Position numbers and translations under genes: made by a program. The notes beneath the pieces were generated by a model. It was given only the letters and a program-made list of their open reading frames with translations, ran no database searches and was not told the DNA's origin. 6,492 nucleotides of DNA from Candidatus Izemoplasma sp. (GTDB taxonomy: Bacteria; Bacillota_I; Bacilli_A; Izemoplasmatales; Izemoplasmataceae): the NCBI GenBank assembly GCA_029939615.1, contig JAOZSP010000051.1, positions 2,753 through 9,244 on the forward strand, given 5' to 3'. Below are positions 1 to 5,479 of this stretch, one piece after another; position 1 is the first letter of the stretch, and every line of letters begins with the position of its first letter.

Positions 1-275
1 ACATCACACAAATAATTATTACAGATAAAGATGTTAAGAAAGTCTTAAAAGAAGGAACAAAAATAGTTATGAAACTCAGAAAATTACTTGAAGATAATTG
101 TCAAGTTCTAGGACCTGTGTTACCAAAAGTAGCCAGAATAAATAACTATTATCGAGCACAAATAATTATTAAGTATAAAAAATCAGAAAAAATTGATGAT
201 GTCTTAAAAACAATATATCAAGAATACAATGAATTTTTAACAATTGCGATTGATAAAAATCCATCATTGTTATAG
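1..275 (+). CDS. priA: Primosomal protein N' (PriA helicase), C-terminal fragment
   Basis: This is the last ~91 codons of a gene that begins before the window; the reading frame is open from base 3 (ITQIIITDKD...) to a TAG stop at 273-275. PriA is the DNA helicase that reloads the replisome at stalled forks. The fragment matches the extreme C-terminus of PriA: the segment LGPVLPKVARINNYYRAQII corresponds to the family's LGPxPAPIxRLxxxYRWQ(I/L)LIK stretch, and the end (AIDKNPSLL) resembles the usual xxIDVDPxxLL tail. The ATG at 69 is only an internal Met codon, because the similarity continues upstream of it. The immediate neighbour fmt fits the common bacterial priA-(def)-fmt order; here def is not between them. 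The stop codon overlaps the fmt Shine-Dalgarno, so the two genes are probably co-transcribed. The helicase motifs and zinc-binding region lie outside the window. Confidence 0.9.
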   Translation, partial: ITQIIITDKDVKKVLKEGTKIVMKLRKLLEDNCQVLGPVLPKVARINNYYRAQIIIKYKKSEKIDDVLKTIYQEYNEFLTIAIDKNPSLL

Positions 276-286
276 GAGTTGAGTTT

Positions 287-1231
287 ATGAATATAGTATT
301 TATGGGTACACCAGAGTTTAGTGTTGTAGTATTGAAAAAACTACATAGTGAATATGGAGTAAATTTAGTAGTAACGCAACCAGATAAATTCGTTGGAAGA
401 AAGAGAGTTTTAACGTATTCTCCAGTTAAAGAAAAAGCTTTAGAACTAGGGATAGAAGTATTTCAACCACGAAAAATAAAAAATGAGTTCCAAGTAGTAT
501 TAGATAGTAAACCGGATATCATTATCACTGCTGCATACGGACAGTTAATTCCAAAAGAAATATTAGACTATCCCCGTTTAGGATGCATAAATGTTCACGG
601 TAGTTTACTACCTCTTTTAAGAGGAGGTGCTCCGATTCAAAGAGCGATAAAAAGATTGCATAATACAACAGGTATAACAATAATGTATATGGCAATGAAA
701 ATGGACAGTGGCGATATTATTAGCCAAAAAAGTATTCCTATTTTAAAAGATGATACAACAGGAATACTATTTAATAAATTAAGCTATTTAGGTAGAGATT
801 TATTATTAGATACTTTACCAAGTATTATAAATGGAACAAATGAAAGGAGAGTTCAAGACATGAACAACGTAACATACGCTAAGAATTTAAAAAGAGAAGA
901 AGAAAAAATTAATTGGAATTTACAAAAAGAGGAAATAGATGCTCACGTAAGAGCTTTTACTCCAAGTCCAACTTGTTATACTACTATAGATGGTAAGGAA
1001 ATCAAAATTCTTAAAGTAGAAACATGTGGGTCACATGATAATAGTGCTATCGCAAACTTAGAAAACGGAACTATTTTTATCCTTCTTGAAGATGCAATAG
1101 GAGTCAAAGTTCCTGGAGGAGTAATAAAAATATTAGAAGTTCAGTTAGCTGGTAAAAACCCGCAAAAGGTTAAAACATTTTTACAAGGAGCAGGTAGAAA
1201 TCTAATTAAGGTCGATAAGGTATTTAAATAA
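287..1231 (+). CDS. fmt: Methionyl-tRNA formyltransferase
   Basis: Transfers a formyl group from 10-formyl-tetrahydrofolate to Met-tRNAfMet, making the initiator tRNA of bacterial translation; cytoplasmic. The 314-aa length is normal for the family. The N-terminal formyltransferase (Rossmann) domain covers about residues 1-180. It opens with IVFMGTPEFS, has the tRNA-contacting loop region QPDKFVGRKR (31-40), and carries the SLLPLLRGGAPIQRAI signature (106-121). The catalytic triad is intact: N102 and H104 in INVHGSLLP, and D140 in MDSGDI. The C-terminal OB-like domain (about 205-314) begins near the typical INWN...EIDAHVRAFTPSPTCYT segment. The start ATG is fixed by a Shine-Dalgarno AGGAG at 274-278, eight bases upstream, which overlaps the priA stop. 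It ends in TAA. The gene rsmB, which often follows fmt, is not here; a pgpA-like gene follows instead. Confidence 0.97.
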   Translation: MNIVFMGTPEFSVVVLKKLHSEYGVNLVVTQPDKFVGRKRVLTYSPVKEKALELGIEVFQPRKIKNEFQVVLDSKPDIIITAAYGQLIPKEILDYPRLGCINVHGSLLPLLRGGAPIQRAIKRLHNTTGITIMYMAMKMDSGDIISQKSIPILKDDTTGILFNKLSYLGRDLLLDTLPSIINGTNERRVQDMNNVTYAKNLKREEEKINWNLQKEEIDAHVRAFTPSPTCYTTIDGKEIKILKVETCGSHDNSAIANLENGTIFILLEDAIGVKVPGGVIKILEVQLAGKNPQKVKTFLQGAGRNLIKVDKVFK

Positions 1232-1250
1232 TTTCCAAATATGTTATAAT
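1223..1250 (+). promoter_or_regulatory. Candidate sigma-A extended -10 promoter upstream of pgpA
   Basis: The fmt-pgpA gap (43 bp to the chosen start) contains TGTTATAAT at 1242-1250, a perfect extended -10 (TGnTATAAT). A weak -35 candidate, TTTAAA at 1223-1228 (4/6 to TTGACA), lies 16 bp upstream, inside the fmt 3' end. No terminator hairpin is visible between the genes, so this would be an internal promoter that boosts pgpA, the HD-like gene and metK rather than a true operon boundary. The surroundings are AT-rich, so chance matches are possible. Confidence 0.5.
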
Positions 1251-1260
1251 AATATATTAT

Positions 1261-1269
1261 AAGAGGTGA
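1261..1269 (+). promoter_or_regulatory. Ribosome-binding site that sets the pgpA start
   Basis: AAGAGGTGA precedes GTG at 1275 by five bases. The upstream in-frame GTG at 1266 lies inside this Shine-Dalgarno and has no site of its own, so translation most likely starts at 1275. Confidence 0.75.
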
Positions 1270-1274
1270 TTTTA

Positions 1275-1838
1275 GTGAAACATAAAGCACTTTACACAAG
1301 AGAAGAAATGTTAGTAATAAACGTAAAAACTTTAAAAGAAAGAACTGTTACAGTTGAAGAAATTGCAGAAGTAGCTTTTCGTCAACAATCAAAATGGTCA
1401 AAAACAATATCAATGAAAGATTGTATCGATTCAGTTGAAAAAATCTTAAGTTTAAGAGATACTTTTCACCTTTTGCAACTAGGTGCTGAAATTGATCGTT
1501 TAACAGACGAAAAAGCATTTAAAGGTCCAATTCAAGACATTTTACAAATTGATTTAGGAATGTTTGGAATTGACGAACTATTCGGGCTAGAATTAGCTGG
1601 AATGTACGGTACGATAGGAAAAACAAACTTTGGAGATATTGATGTAAATAAACCATTAGTTGTTGATCGTTTGAATGAAGATGGAAAACACTCTGGAGGA
1701 ATGTGCCATACTTTTATGGATGACATTGTTGGAGCAGTGGCAGCAGCAGCATCAACACGTGTTGCTCAAATCACTAATGAAAACGAAGCTTTAAAAGATC
1801 CAACGGTTGAGGAGCTAAAATTAGATCTTGATGTTTAG
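1275..1838 (+). CDS. Phosphatidylglycerophosphatase A family protein (YutG/LtrC-like)
   Basis: A 187-aa protein read from the GTG at 1275. It belongs to the PgpA family in the form found in Firmicutes (B. subtilis YutG, Listeria LtrC). The family's named reaction is removal of the terminal phosphate of phosphatidylglycerophosphate to give phosphatidylglycerol. I see the helical N-terminal extension typical of the YutG group (LKERTVTVEEIAEVAF, about 20-35). The core follows: FGIDELFGLELAGMYGTIG (97-115), TNFGDIDVNKP (117-127) and the conserved acidic motif HTFMDDIVGAVAAAAS (145-160), with D149/D150 as the likely metal or catalytic aspartates. Unlike E. coli PgpA it shows no strongly hydrophobic membrane helices, so enzymatic function is inferred from family only. 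It sits 15 bp before a membrane-protein gene, with which it is probably co-transcribed, and may be driven by the extended -10 promoter at 1242-1250. Ends in TAG. Confidence 0.85.
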   Translation: MKHKALYTREEMLVINVKTLKERTVTVEEIAEVAFRQQSKWSKTISMKDCIDSVEKILSLRDTFHLLQLGAEIDRLTDEKAFKGPIQDILQIDLGMFGIDELFGLELAGMYGTIGKTNFGDIDVNKPLVVDRLNEDGKHSGGMCHTFMDDIVGAVAAAASTRVAQITNENEALKDPTVEELKLDLDV

Positions 1839-1853
1839 AGGAGGCGTTTTATA

Positions 1854-3470
1854 ATGTCGAAAAACCAAAAACGACTTGATGACTTCTTTAAACGCTCAGA
1901 CAAGGAACCGGATGAGTTAAAGAAATATTATGAAGATTTAAATAAAGGTGTCGATCCAAACAAACAGACTAATACTGATAAAGTAGCATTTTTCTTTAAG
2001 AATCTTGCTGCTCGTGCCGGTGTTTATTACAAGAGAAATAAAAATGAAAAAGAAGTAACGGAAAAACCATCGACATTTAGAAGAAGAATTCGAGTATTTT
2101 ACAGAAAAATAATAAAAAGAGTTATAAACAAATTTAACTTTGAAGCAGGTGTAGACATCTTAGATGATACATCTGTTTTGTTTCGTCGTAACAAAGTTAA
2201 TCGAAATATATTAATTCTTTCCAATATGCTATTTTTCATATTTACACTTATTGGTAATCAGCGTCCAGATCCTATTGTAATTGTAGGTTTTGGGGTTGTA
2301 ATGTTTACAATTAATAGAACTTTAAAAAGAATAATTAATGAAGAACCAAGAACACTTTTAAAGCAACAAATGGCAATGTATGTAGGAAGCATCTATATCT
2401 TAGTTGCATCAATAGGGGTTTATATTAAACTACGAGTTTCAGCAGGGACACTTAATATTAGTGATATTATGTCAGACGGGACCTTAACTTTAGCGATGCA
2501 AGAAAATCAAATATTTTGGTATATGACTGATATTTCCATCTCTCAAGCAGGCTATTTATTAATATATTTTGCTTTAATAGTTATTGCTTTATATCAAGAT
2601 CCTACCCTTTTAAGAATCTTATTTAGATGGGTCTTTGTTTTTATGTTTGTTCTTCATATCGTTATAATGTATCCATTATATGGATATGATGGGATAGATG
2701 GTTTATACACATATTTATTTGTCACAAATTCTAACATTACAATTGATATTGTACTAAGGACTATTATTTTAGTAATCTTCTATGTTGCGCTTTATTCAAG
2801 TGTTTCAATTGGACAAATGATGAATTCGAAACGTAAAGAGGAATTGATAAAAAGACGAGTAATGGAAAAAGATTTTACCGCTGTTGTTGGTGATGTATTT
2901 GATGTAATTGGTGTATTTAATTCACATACAATTACTCAAAATAAGGAAGACGTACACCGAATAGCAGAATTAGCTAGTAGACTCGCAAACGTTCTTGGGC
3001 TTAGTAGCAATGTCTGTACAGAAATATATGATTACAGTGTTATTCATATTGATAAAGTAAATGATTTATCAATCTTGGAATACGAAGGAAAAGAAACTCT
3101 AACAGAGCGTGATTACGCCATAATTCGCGAGAAAACGATTTTAGGTTCAGTTGTTATTAAAAGATTACAATTAAACCAAAAAAGTGAAGATATCGTTCGC
3201 GTTCATTTTGAAAAAACAGTAGATCATAACTTTATTGAAAAAATGAGAAGAGTTCAAAGAAGTCAAGAAGGACAAATTATTTTATTAGCTGAAATATACG
3301 ACATATTAAGACAAGAAAGAAATTATAAAAGTTCACTTAAACATAAACGAGCTATTGATTTATTACAGTTAGAATTTAAAGAATATTTTGAGCCATACAT
3401 TATTGATCGTTTCTTTAAATATCAAATGGAATTTGAAGCGTTTTACGATAAATACAAATATTCAGAATAG
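1854..3470 (+). CDS. Six-TM membrane protein with degenerate HD-GYP-like cytoplasmic domain
   Basis: A 538-aa integral membrane protein with no name I can assign. Residues 1-115 are hydrophilic and basic (RRRIRVFYRKIIKRVINK). Six hydrophobic segments follow at about 118-134, 138-154, 173-192, 230-247, 254-275 and 297-317. After a charged linker (324-340), residues 341-525 follow the layout of an HD-GYP phosphohydrolase: DVHRIAELASRLANVLGL (366-383) for HxxRVAxLAxxLAxxLGL, VIHIDK (396-401) for LLHDIGK, LTERDYAIIREKTILGSVVI (416-435), VRVHFEKTVDH (448-458) for the HHE..DG segment, QIILLAEIYDILRQERNY (474-491) for ARIxxVADvfDALtxdRpY, and EYFEPYIIDRFF (510-521) near the end. The key metal ligands are altered: the first H is D366, HD is broken, GYP is missing, and AD is AE. 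I infer a non-catalytic sensor or ligand-binding role. The start is set by AGAGGAGG at 1837-1844. It lies between pgpA and metK with 15-bp and 11-bp gaps. Confidence 0.75.
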   Translation: MSKNQKRLDDFFKRSDKEPDELKKYYEDLNKGVDPNKQTNTDKVAFFFKNLAARAGVYYKRNKNEKEVTEKPSTFRRRIRVFYRKIIKRVINKFNFEAGVDILDDTSVLFRRNKVNRNILILSNMLFFIFTLIGNQRPDPIVIVGFGVVMFTINRTLKRIINEEPRTLLKQQMAMYVGSIYILVASIGVYIKLRVSAGTLNISDIMSDGTLTLAMQENQIFWYMTDISISQAGYLLIYFALIVIALYQDPTLLRILFRWVFVFMFVLHIVIMYPLYGYDGIDGLYTYLFVTNSNITIDIVLRTIILVIFYVALYSSVSIGQMMNSKRKEELIKRRVMEKDFTAVVGDVFDVIGVFNSHTITQNKEDVHRIAELASRLANVLGLSSNVCTEIYDYSVIHIDKVNDLSILEYEGKETLTERDYAIIREKTILGSVVIKRLQLNQKSEDIVRVHFEKTVDHNFIEKMRRVQRSQEGQIILLAEIYDILRQERNYKSSLKHKRAIDLLQLEFKEYFEPYIIDRFFKYQMEFEAFYDKYKYSE

Positions 3471-3481
3471 AGGTAATAATT

Positions 3482-4636
3482 ATGATAAAATATTTCACAT
3501 CAGAAAGTGTTACTGAAGGGCATCCTGATAAAATCTGTGATCAAATTAGCGATGCAGTTTTAGATGAAATTTTAGCTGAAGATCCTGAAGCTAGAGTAGC
3601 TTGTGAAACTAGTGTAACAACAGGATTAGTTTTAGTAGCTGGTGAAATCACAACAAAAACTTATATTGATATACAAAAAGTAGTTAGAGATACAGTAAAA
3701 GCCATTGGATATGATCGTGGTAAATATGGATTTGATGCTGATAATCTTGCAGTACTTGTTGCAATAGATCCACAATCACCTGACATTGCTCAAGGAGTTA
3801 ATGAGGGTGAAGGAGATTATCAAGCGCAAGGCGCAGGAGATCAAGGGATTATGTTTGGATATGCATCAAATGAAACAGAAGAATACATGCCATTAACAAT
3901 CTCTTTAGCTCATAAACTTGCAAAACAATTAACAAAGGTTCGTAAAGATTTAACATTACCTTATTTACGTCCTGATGGGAAAACGCAAGTTACGATTGAG
4001 TTTGATGATAACGGAAAACCATCAAGACTTGATAGTATCATAATTTCATCACAGCATTCTCCAGATATTACACAATTACAGTTACGTTCAGACATTGAGA
4101 AATATGTAATTGATGTAATTGTCCCAAAAGAACTTTTAGTTAATACAAAATATTTTATTAATCCGACAGGACAGTTTATTATTGGTGGACCACATGGTGA
4201 TGCCGGTCTTACTGGAAGAAAAATCATTGTTGATACATACGGAGGAGTAGGACGTCATGGTGGTGGAGCATTTAGTGGAAAAGATCCATCAAAGGTAGAT
4301 AGAAGCGCAGCTTATGCAGCACGATATGTTGCTAAAAATATCGTTGCAGCAGGGTTAGCTGATAAATGTGAAATTCAATTATCTTATGCTATTGGTATTA
4401 GTAAACCAATGAGTATATCAGTAGAAACATTTAATACCGGAAAAGTACATGATGAAATAATCATAAAAGCAATTGAAGAAAATTTTGATTTAACACCAAA
4501 AGGAATTATCTCATCATTAGATTTAAAACGACCAATTTACAAACAAACAGCCGCATATGGTCATTTTGGACGTAATGATTTAGATTTGCCTTGGGAAAAA
4601 CTCGATAAAATTGTAAAGCTTAAGAAATATTTATAA
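3482..4636 (+). CDS. metK: S-adenosylmethionine synthetase (methionine adenosyltransferase)
   Basis: Makes S-adenosylmethionine from ATP and methionine, releasing phosphate and pyrophosphate; a cytoplasmic homotetramer in known members. The 384-aa protein is full length and well conserved. The N-terminal TSESVTEGHPDK (6-17) holds H14 and D16. The ATP-site hexapeptide GAGDQG is at 117-122, RPDGKTQVT at 163-171, the NPTGQFIIGGPHGDAGLTGRK stretch at 227-247 (D240, R246, K247), and the phosphate-binding loop GGGAFSGKDPSKVDRS at 260-275 (K267, K271, D273). All expected active-site residues are present. The start is preceded by AGAGGT at 3469-3474, which overlaps the end of the previous gene. Only 11 bp separate it from that gene, so there is no leader and no S-box riboswitch, unlike many Firmicutes metK genes; expression must come from upstream promoters. 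Ends in TAA. Confidence 0.98.
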   Translation: MIKYFTSESVTEGHPDKICDQISDAVLDEILAEDPEARVACETSVTTGLVLVAGEITTKTYIDIQKVVRDTVKAIGYDRGKYGFDADNLAVLVAIDPQSPDIAQGVNEGEGDYQAQGAGDQGIMFGYASNETEEYMPLTISLAHKLAKQLTKVRKDLTLPYLRPDGKTQVTIEFDDNGKPSRLDSIIISSQHSPDITQLQLRSDIEKYVIDVIVPKELLVNTKYFINPTGQFIIGGPHGDAGLTGRKIIVDTYGGVGRHGGGAFSGKDPSKVDRSAAYAARYVAKNIVAAGLADKCEIQLSYAIGISKPMSISVETFNTGKVHDEIIIKAIEENFDLTPKGIISSLDLKRPIYKQTAAYGHFGRNDLDLPWEKLDKIVKLKKYL

Positions 4637-4647
4637 GGAGTGATTTT

Positions 4648-5127
4648 ATGCCGTGGTATATTGATATTTTGATTATTGTTATTATTATTGTGATAGTCTG
4701 GATAAGTGTATACAGACTACAAAAAAGATTACTTAAACTATGGAAAGAAGTTTCCTCAAAGGAAGTAATTTTTTACAAGCAATTAGAAAAAGTTACTAAA
4801 CAATTTTATGAAAACAGAGAATTACTGAAAACAGAAGATAATAACGAGTTTATAAAAAGAATTACAAGATACCGTAAAAAAAGAATTAGATCTTTACTTC
4901 TAAGTACTAGACAAGAACTATATAAAGCAATAAATATAATTTTTAATGAAATTGAAGAAAGAGATGAATTAGAATTCAAACTATTACATAGTGAGTTTAA
5001 AGAACTTCAGAAAGTAAGAAGAGTATATAATTCAAGAGTTTTAATCTATAATCAAACAATAAGTGTCTTTCCAACAAGATACTTAGCACTACGAATGAAT
5101 TTAGAATTAAAAGAATATTTTGGCTAA
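4648..5127 (+). CDS. Small membrane-anchored LemA-like protein
   Basis: A 159-aa protein with one N-terminal hydrophobic helix (about 5-22, IDILIIVIIIVIVWISVY) and a long, charged, mostly helical remainder with coiled-coil character (about 23-125). The C-terminus carries the pattern of LemA-family proteins: VYNSRVLIYNQTISVFP (126-142), then a short hydrophobic stretch and a terminal EYFG. This corresponds to LemA's YNxxVxxYNxxIxxFPxxxxAxxxGFxxxxYF. The usual LemA N-terminal core (DxQLKRRxDLIPNLVxTVK) is not recognisable, and the protein is shorter than typical LemA (about 185 aa), so this is a divergent member or a LemA-like fold. Its function is unknown; LemA proteins are helical-bundle membrane-associated proteins of poorly defined role. 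Shine-Dalgarno AAGGAG at 4635-4640 overlaps the metK stop codon, implying co-transcription with metK. It is the last gene of the cluster: a terminator begins within its stop codon. Confidence 0.7.
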   Translation: MPWYIDILIIVIIIVIVWISVYRLQKRLLKLWKEVSSKEVIFYKQLEKVTKQFYENRELLKTEDNNEFIKRITRYRKKRIRSLLLSTRQELYKAINIIFNEIEERDELEFKLLHSEFKELQKVRRVYNSRVLIYNQTISVFPTRYLALRMNLELKEYFG

Positions 5128-5150
5128 GCACATTTTTGTGCTTTTTCTTT
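5126..5150 (+). terminator. Rho-independent terminator ending the priA-to-LemA-like cluster
   Basis: Perfect 7-bp stem AAGCACA (5126-5132) / TGTGCTT (5137-5143) with a TTTT loop, followed by TTTCTTT. The left arm starts inside the TAA stop of the LemA-like gene. It separates the housekeeping cluster from the glutamate mutase operon. Confidence 0.85.
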
Positions 5151-5159
5151 ATGAAAGTT

Positions 5160-5182
5160 TTTTCATTAGAAAATAATGAAAA
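5160..5182. repeat. Perfect 9-bp inverted repeat (operator-like or hairpin)
   Basis: TTTTCATTA (5160-5168) and TAATGAAAA (5174-5182) are perfect inverted copies around a 5-nt spacer. A further ATGAAA...TTTCAT pair (5151-5156 / 5161-5166) overlaps the left arm. The dyad lies about 75 bp upstream of the -35 of the glutamate mutase promoter. It could be a regulator-binding site or a secondary hairpin behind the terminator; in AT-rich DNA it may also be chance. Confidence 0.4.
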
Positions 5183-5224
5183 TAGGCGCTATTTCGCAGT
5201 TTTCTATGAAAAACAAGATATTTT

Positions 5225-5238
5225 TACAAGCGCTTTCA
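5225..5238 (+). promoter_or_regulatory. Candidate cre (CcpA-binding) site upstream of glmS
   Basis: TACAAGCGCTTTCA matches 12 of 14 positions of the catabolite-responsive element consensus TGWAARCGYTWWCA, with the core AAGCGCTTT intact. It ends 18 bp before the -35 hexamer of the promoter that precedes glmS. In Bacillus, cre sites well upstream of a -35 are often activating, while those at or after the promoter repress, so the sign of control here is uncertain. Glutamate fermentation is a plausible CcpA target. No ccpA gene is visible in the window. Confidence 0.6.
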
Positions 5239-5256
5239 AAAAAATGTTAAAAAAAC

Positions 5257-5283
5257 TTGCTTTATAGGAAAAGTTGGTATACT
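5257..5283 (+). promoter_or_regulatory. Candidate sigma-A promoter of the glutamate mutase operon
   Basis: -35 TTGCTT (5257-5262), 15-bp spacer, and an extended -10 TGGTATACT (5275-5283, hexamer TATACT). The spacer is short, but the extended -10 can compensate. Transcription would start near 5290, giving a leader of about 190 nt before glmS. It is the best promoter match between the terminator at 5126-5150 and glmS. Confidence 0.6.
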
Positions 5284-5332
5284 ATATTAATGTTTTATAT
5301 TATATATAAAAAGAAAACAGAGGTTGAGGATT

Positions 5333-5425
5333 ATGGATCAGAACTTTAAACTACAGTTAAAAGTTGTGAGAATAGTTGCCGTTTTTAAAAAAAACGACTT
5401 TTGTTTATACTTGACAAAAAATTAG
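5333..5425 (+). CDS. Possible 30-aa leader peptide or small protein
   Basis: ATG at 5333 opens a 30-codon frame (MDQNFKLQLKVVRIVAVFKK, then NDFCLYLTKN) ending with TAG at 5423-5425. A Shine-Dalgarno-like GAGGT at 5320-5324 lies eight bases upstream. The peptide is basic with a mildly hydrophobic middle (VVRIVAVF) and resembles no protein I know. Its stop codon touches the left arm of the terminator-like hairpin at 5424-5455, which is the geometry of an attenuator leader peptide. There is no run of one amino acid that would suggest classical charged-tRNA sensing. It may be a chance frame. Confidence 0.35.
   Translation: MDQNFKLQLKVVRIVAVFKKNDFCLYLTKN
5342..5365. repeat. 24-nt near-perfect palindrome in the glmS leader
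   Basis: AACTTTAAACT (5342-5352) and AGTTAAAAGTT (5355-5365) are inverted repeats with one mismatch in 11 and a 2-nt centre. It starts roughly 50 nt after the inferred transcription start. As DNA it could be an operator; as RNA, with a few central bases unpaired, it would form a hairpin. It overlaps the possible small ORF. Confidence 0.4.
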
Positions 5426-5460
5426 GATAGAAATCGCTTTTTTAGATTTCATCCTTTTAT
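5424..5460 (+). terminator. Terminator-like (attenuator) hairpin before glmS
   Basis: AGGAT-A-GAAATC (5424-5435) pairs with GATTTCATCC plus one T (5445-5455), giving 11 base pairs with one bulged A, a 9-nt loop, and then TTTAT following the stem. It lies seven bases before the AGGAGG of glmS and downstream of the inferred promoter, so it would act on the glutamate mutase transcript itself. The T-tract is short and the stem is AU-rich at its centre, so termination strength is uncertain. It could instead act only on translation. Confidence 0.5.
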
Positions 5461-5479
5461 TATTACAGGAGGATTTCAT

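Larger units (their letters stand above)
5290..5479 (+). other. Structured 5' leader of the glutamate mutase operon
   Basis: About 190 nt lie between the inferred transcription start and the glmS ATG. The stretch contains a possible 30-aa ORF, a near-palindrome at 5342-5365, an AT-rich hairpin at 5378-5398 (CGTTTTT/AAAAACG, then a T-rich run), a terminator-like hairpin at 5424-5455, and the AGGAGG of glmS at 5467-5472. I could not match it to a known riboswitch: the cobalamin-riboswitch B12 box (GCCACTG-like) is absent, and no S-box or glutamine motif is evident to the eye. A regulatory leader is an inference from length and layout. Confidence 0.45.

Noticed and set aside
1266..1274. Longer pgpA frame starting at the GTG at 1266 (adds Met-Ile-Leu)
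   Set aside because: That GTG is part of the Shine-Dalgarno AGAGGTGA; the GTG at 1275 has proper spacing from it.
1532..1726. Minus-strand 64-aa frame inside pgpA
   Set aside because: It lies wholly within a conserved gene on the other strand, with no family resemblance.
3961..4227. Minus-strand 88-aa frame inside metK
   Set aside because: Shadow of a highly conserved enzyme gene; no independent support.
5181..5195. Second cre site around AATAGGCGCTATTTC
   Set aside because: Only about 9 of 14 positions match the consensus and the outer bases are wrong; only the site at 5225-5238 was kept.
5411..5439. Perfect TTGACA hexamer at 5411-5416 as a second glmS promoter
   Set aside because: No acceptable -10 lies 16-18 bp downstream; the expected position reads TCGCTT or similar.
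5151..5479. Cobalamin riboswitch upstream of glmS
   Set aside because: No GCCACTG-like B12 box and no matching conserved core are visible by eye. A covariance-model search would be decisive.
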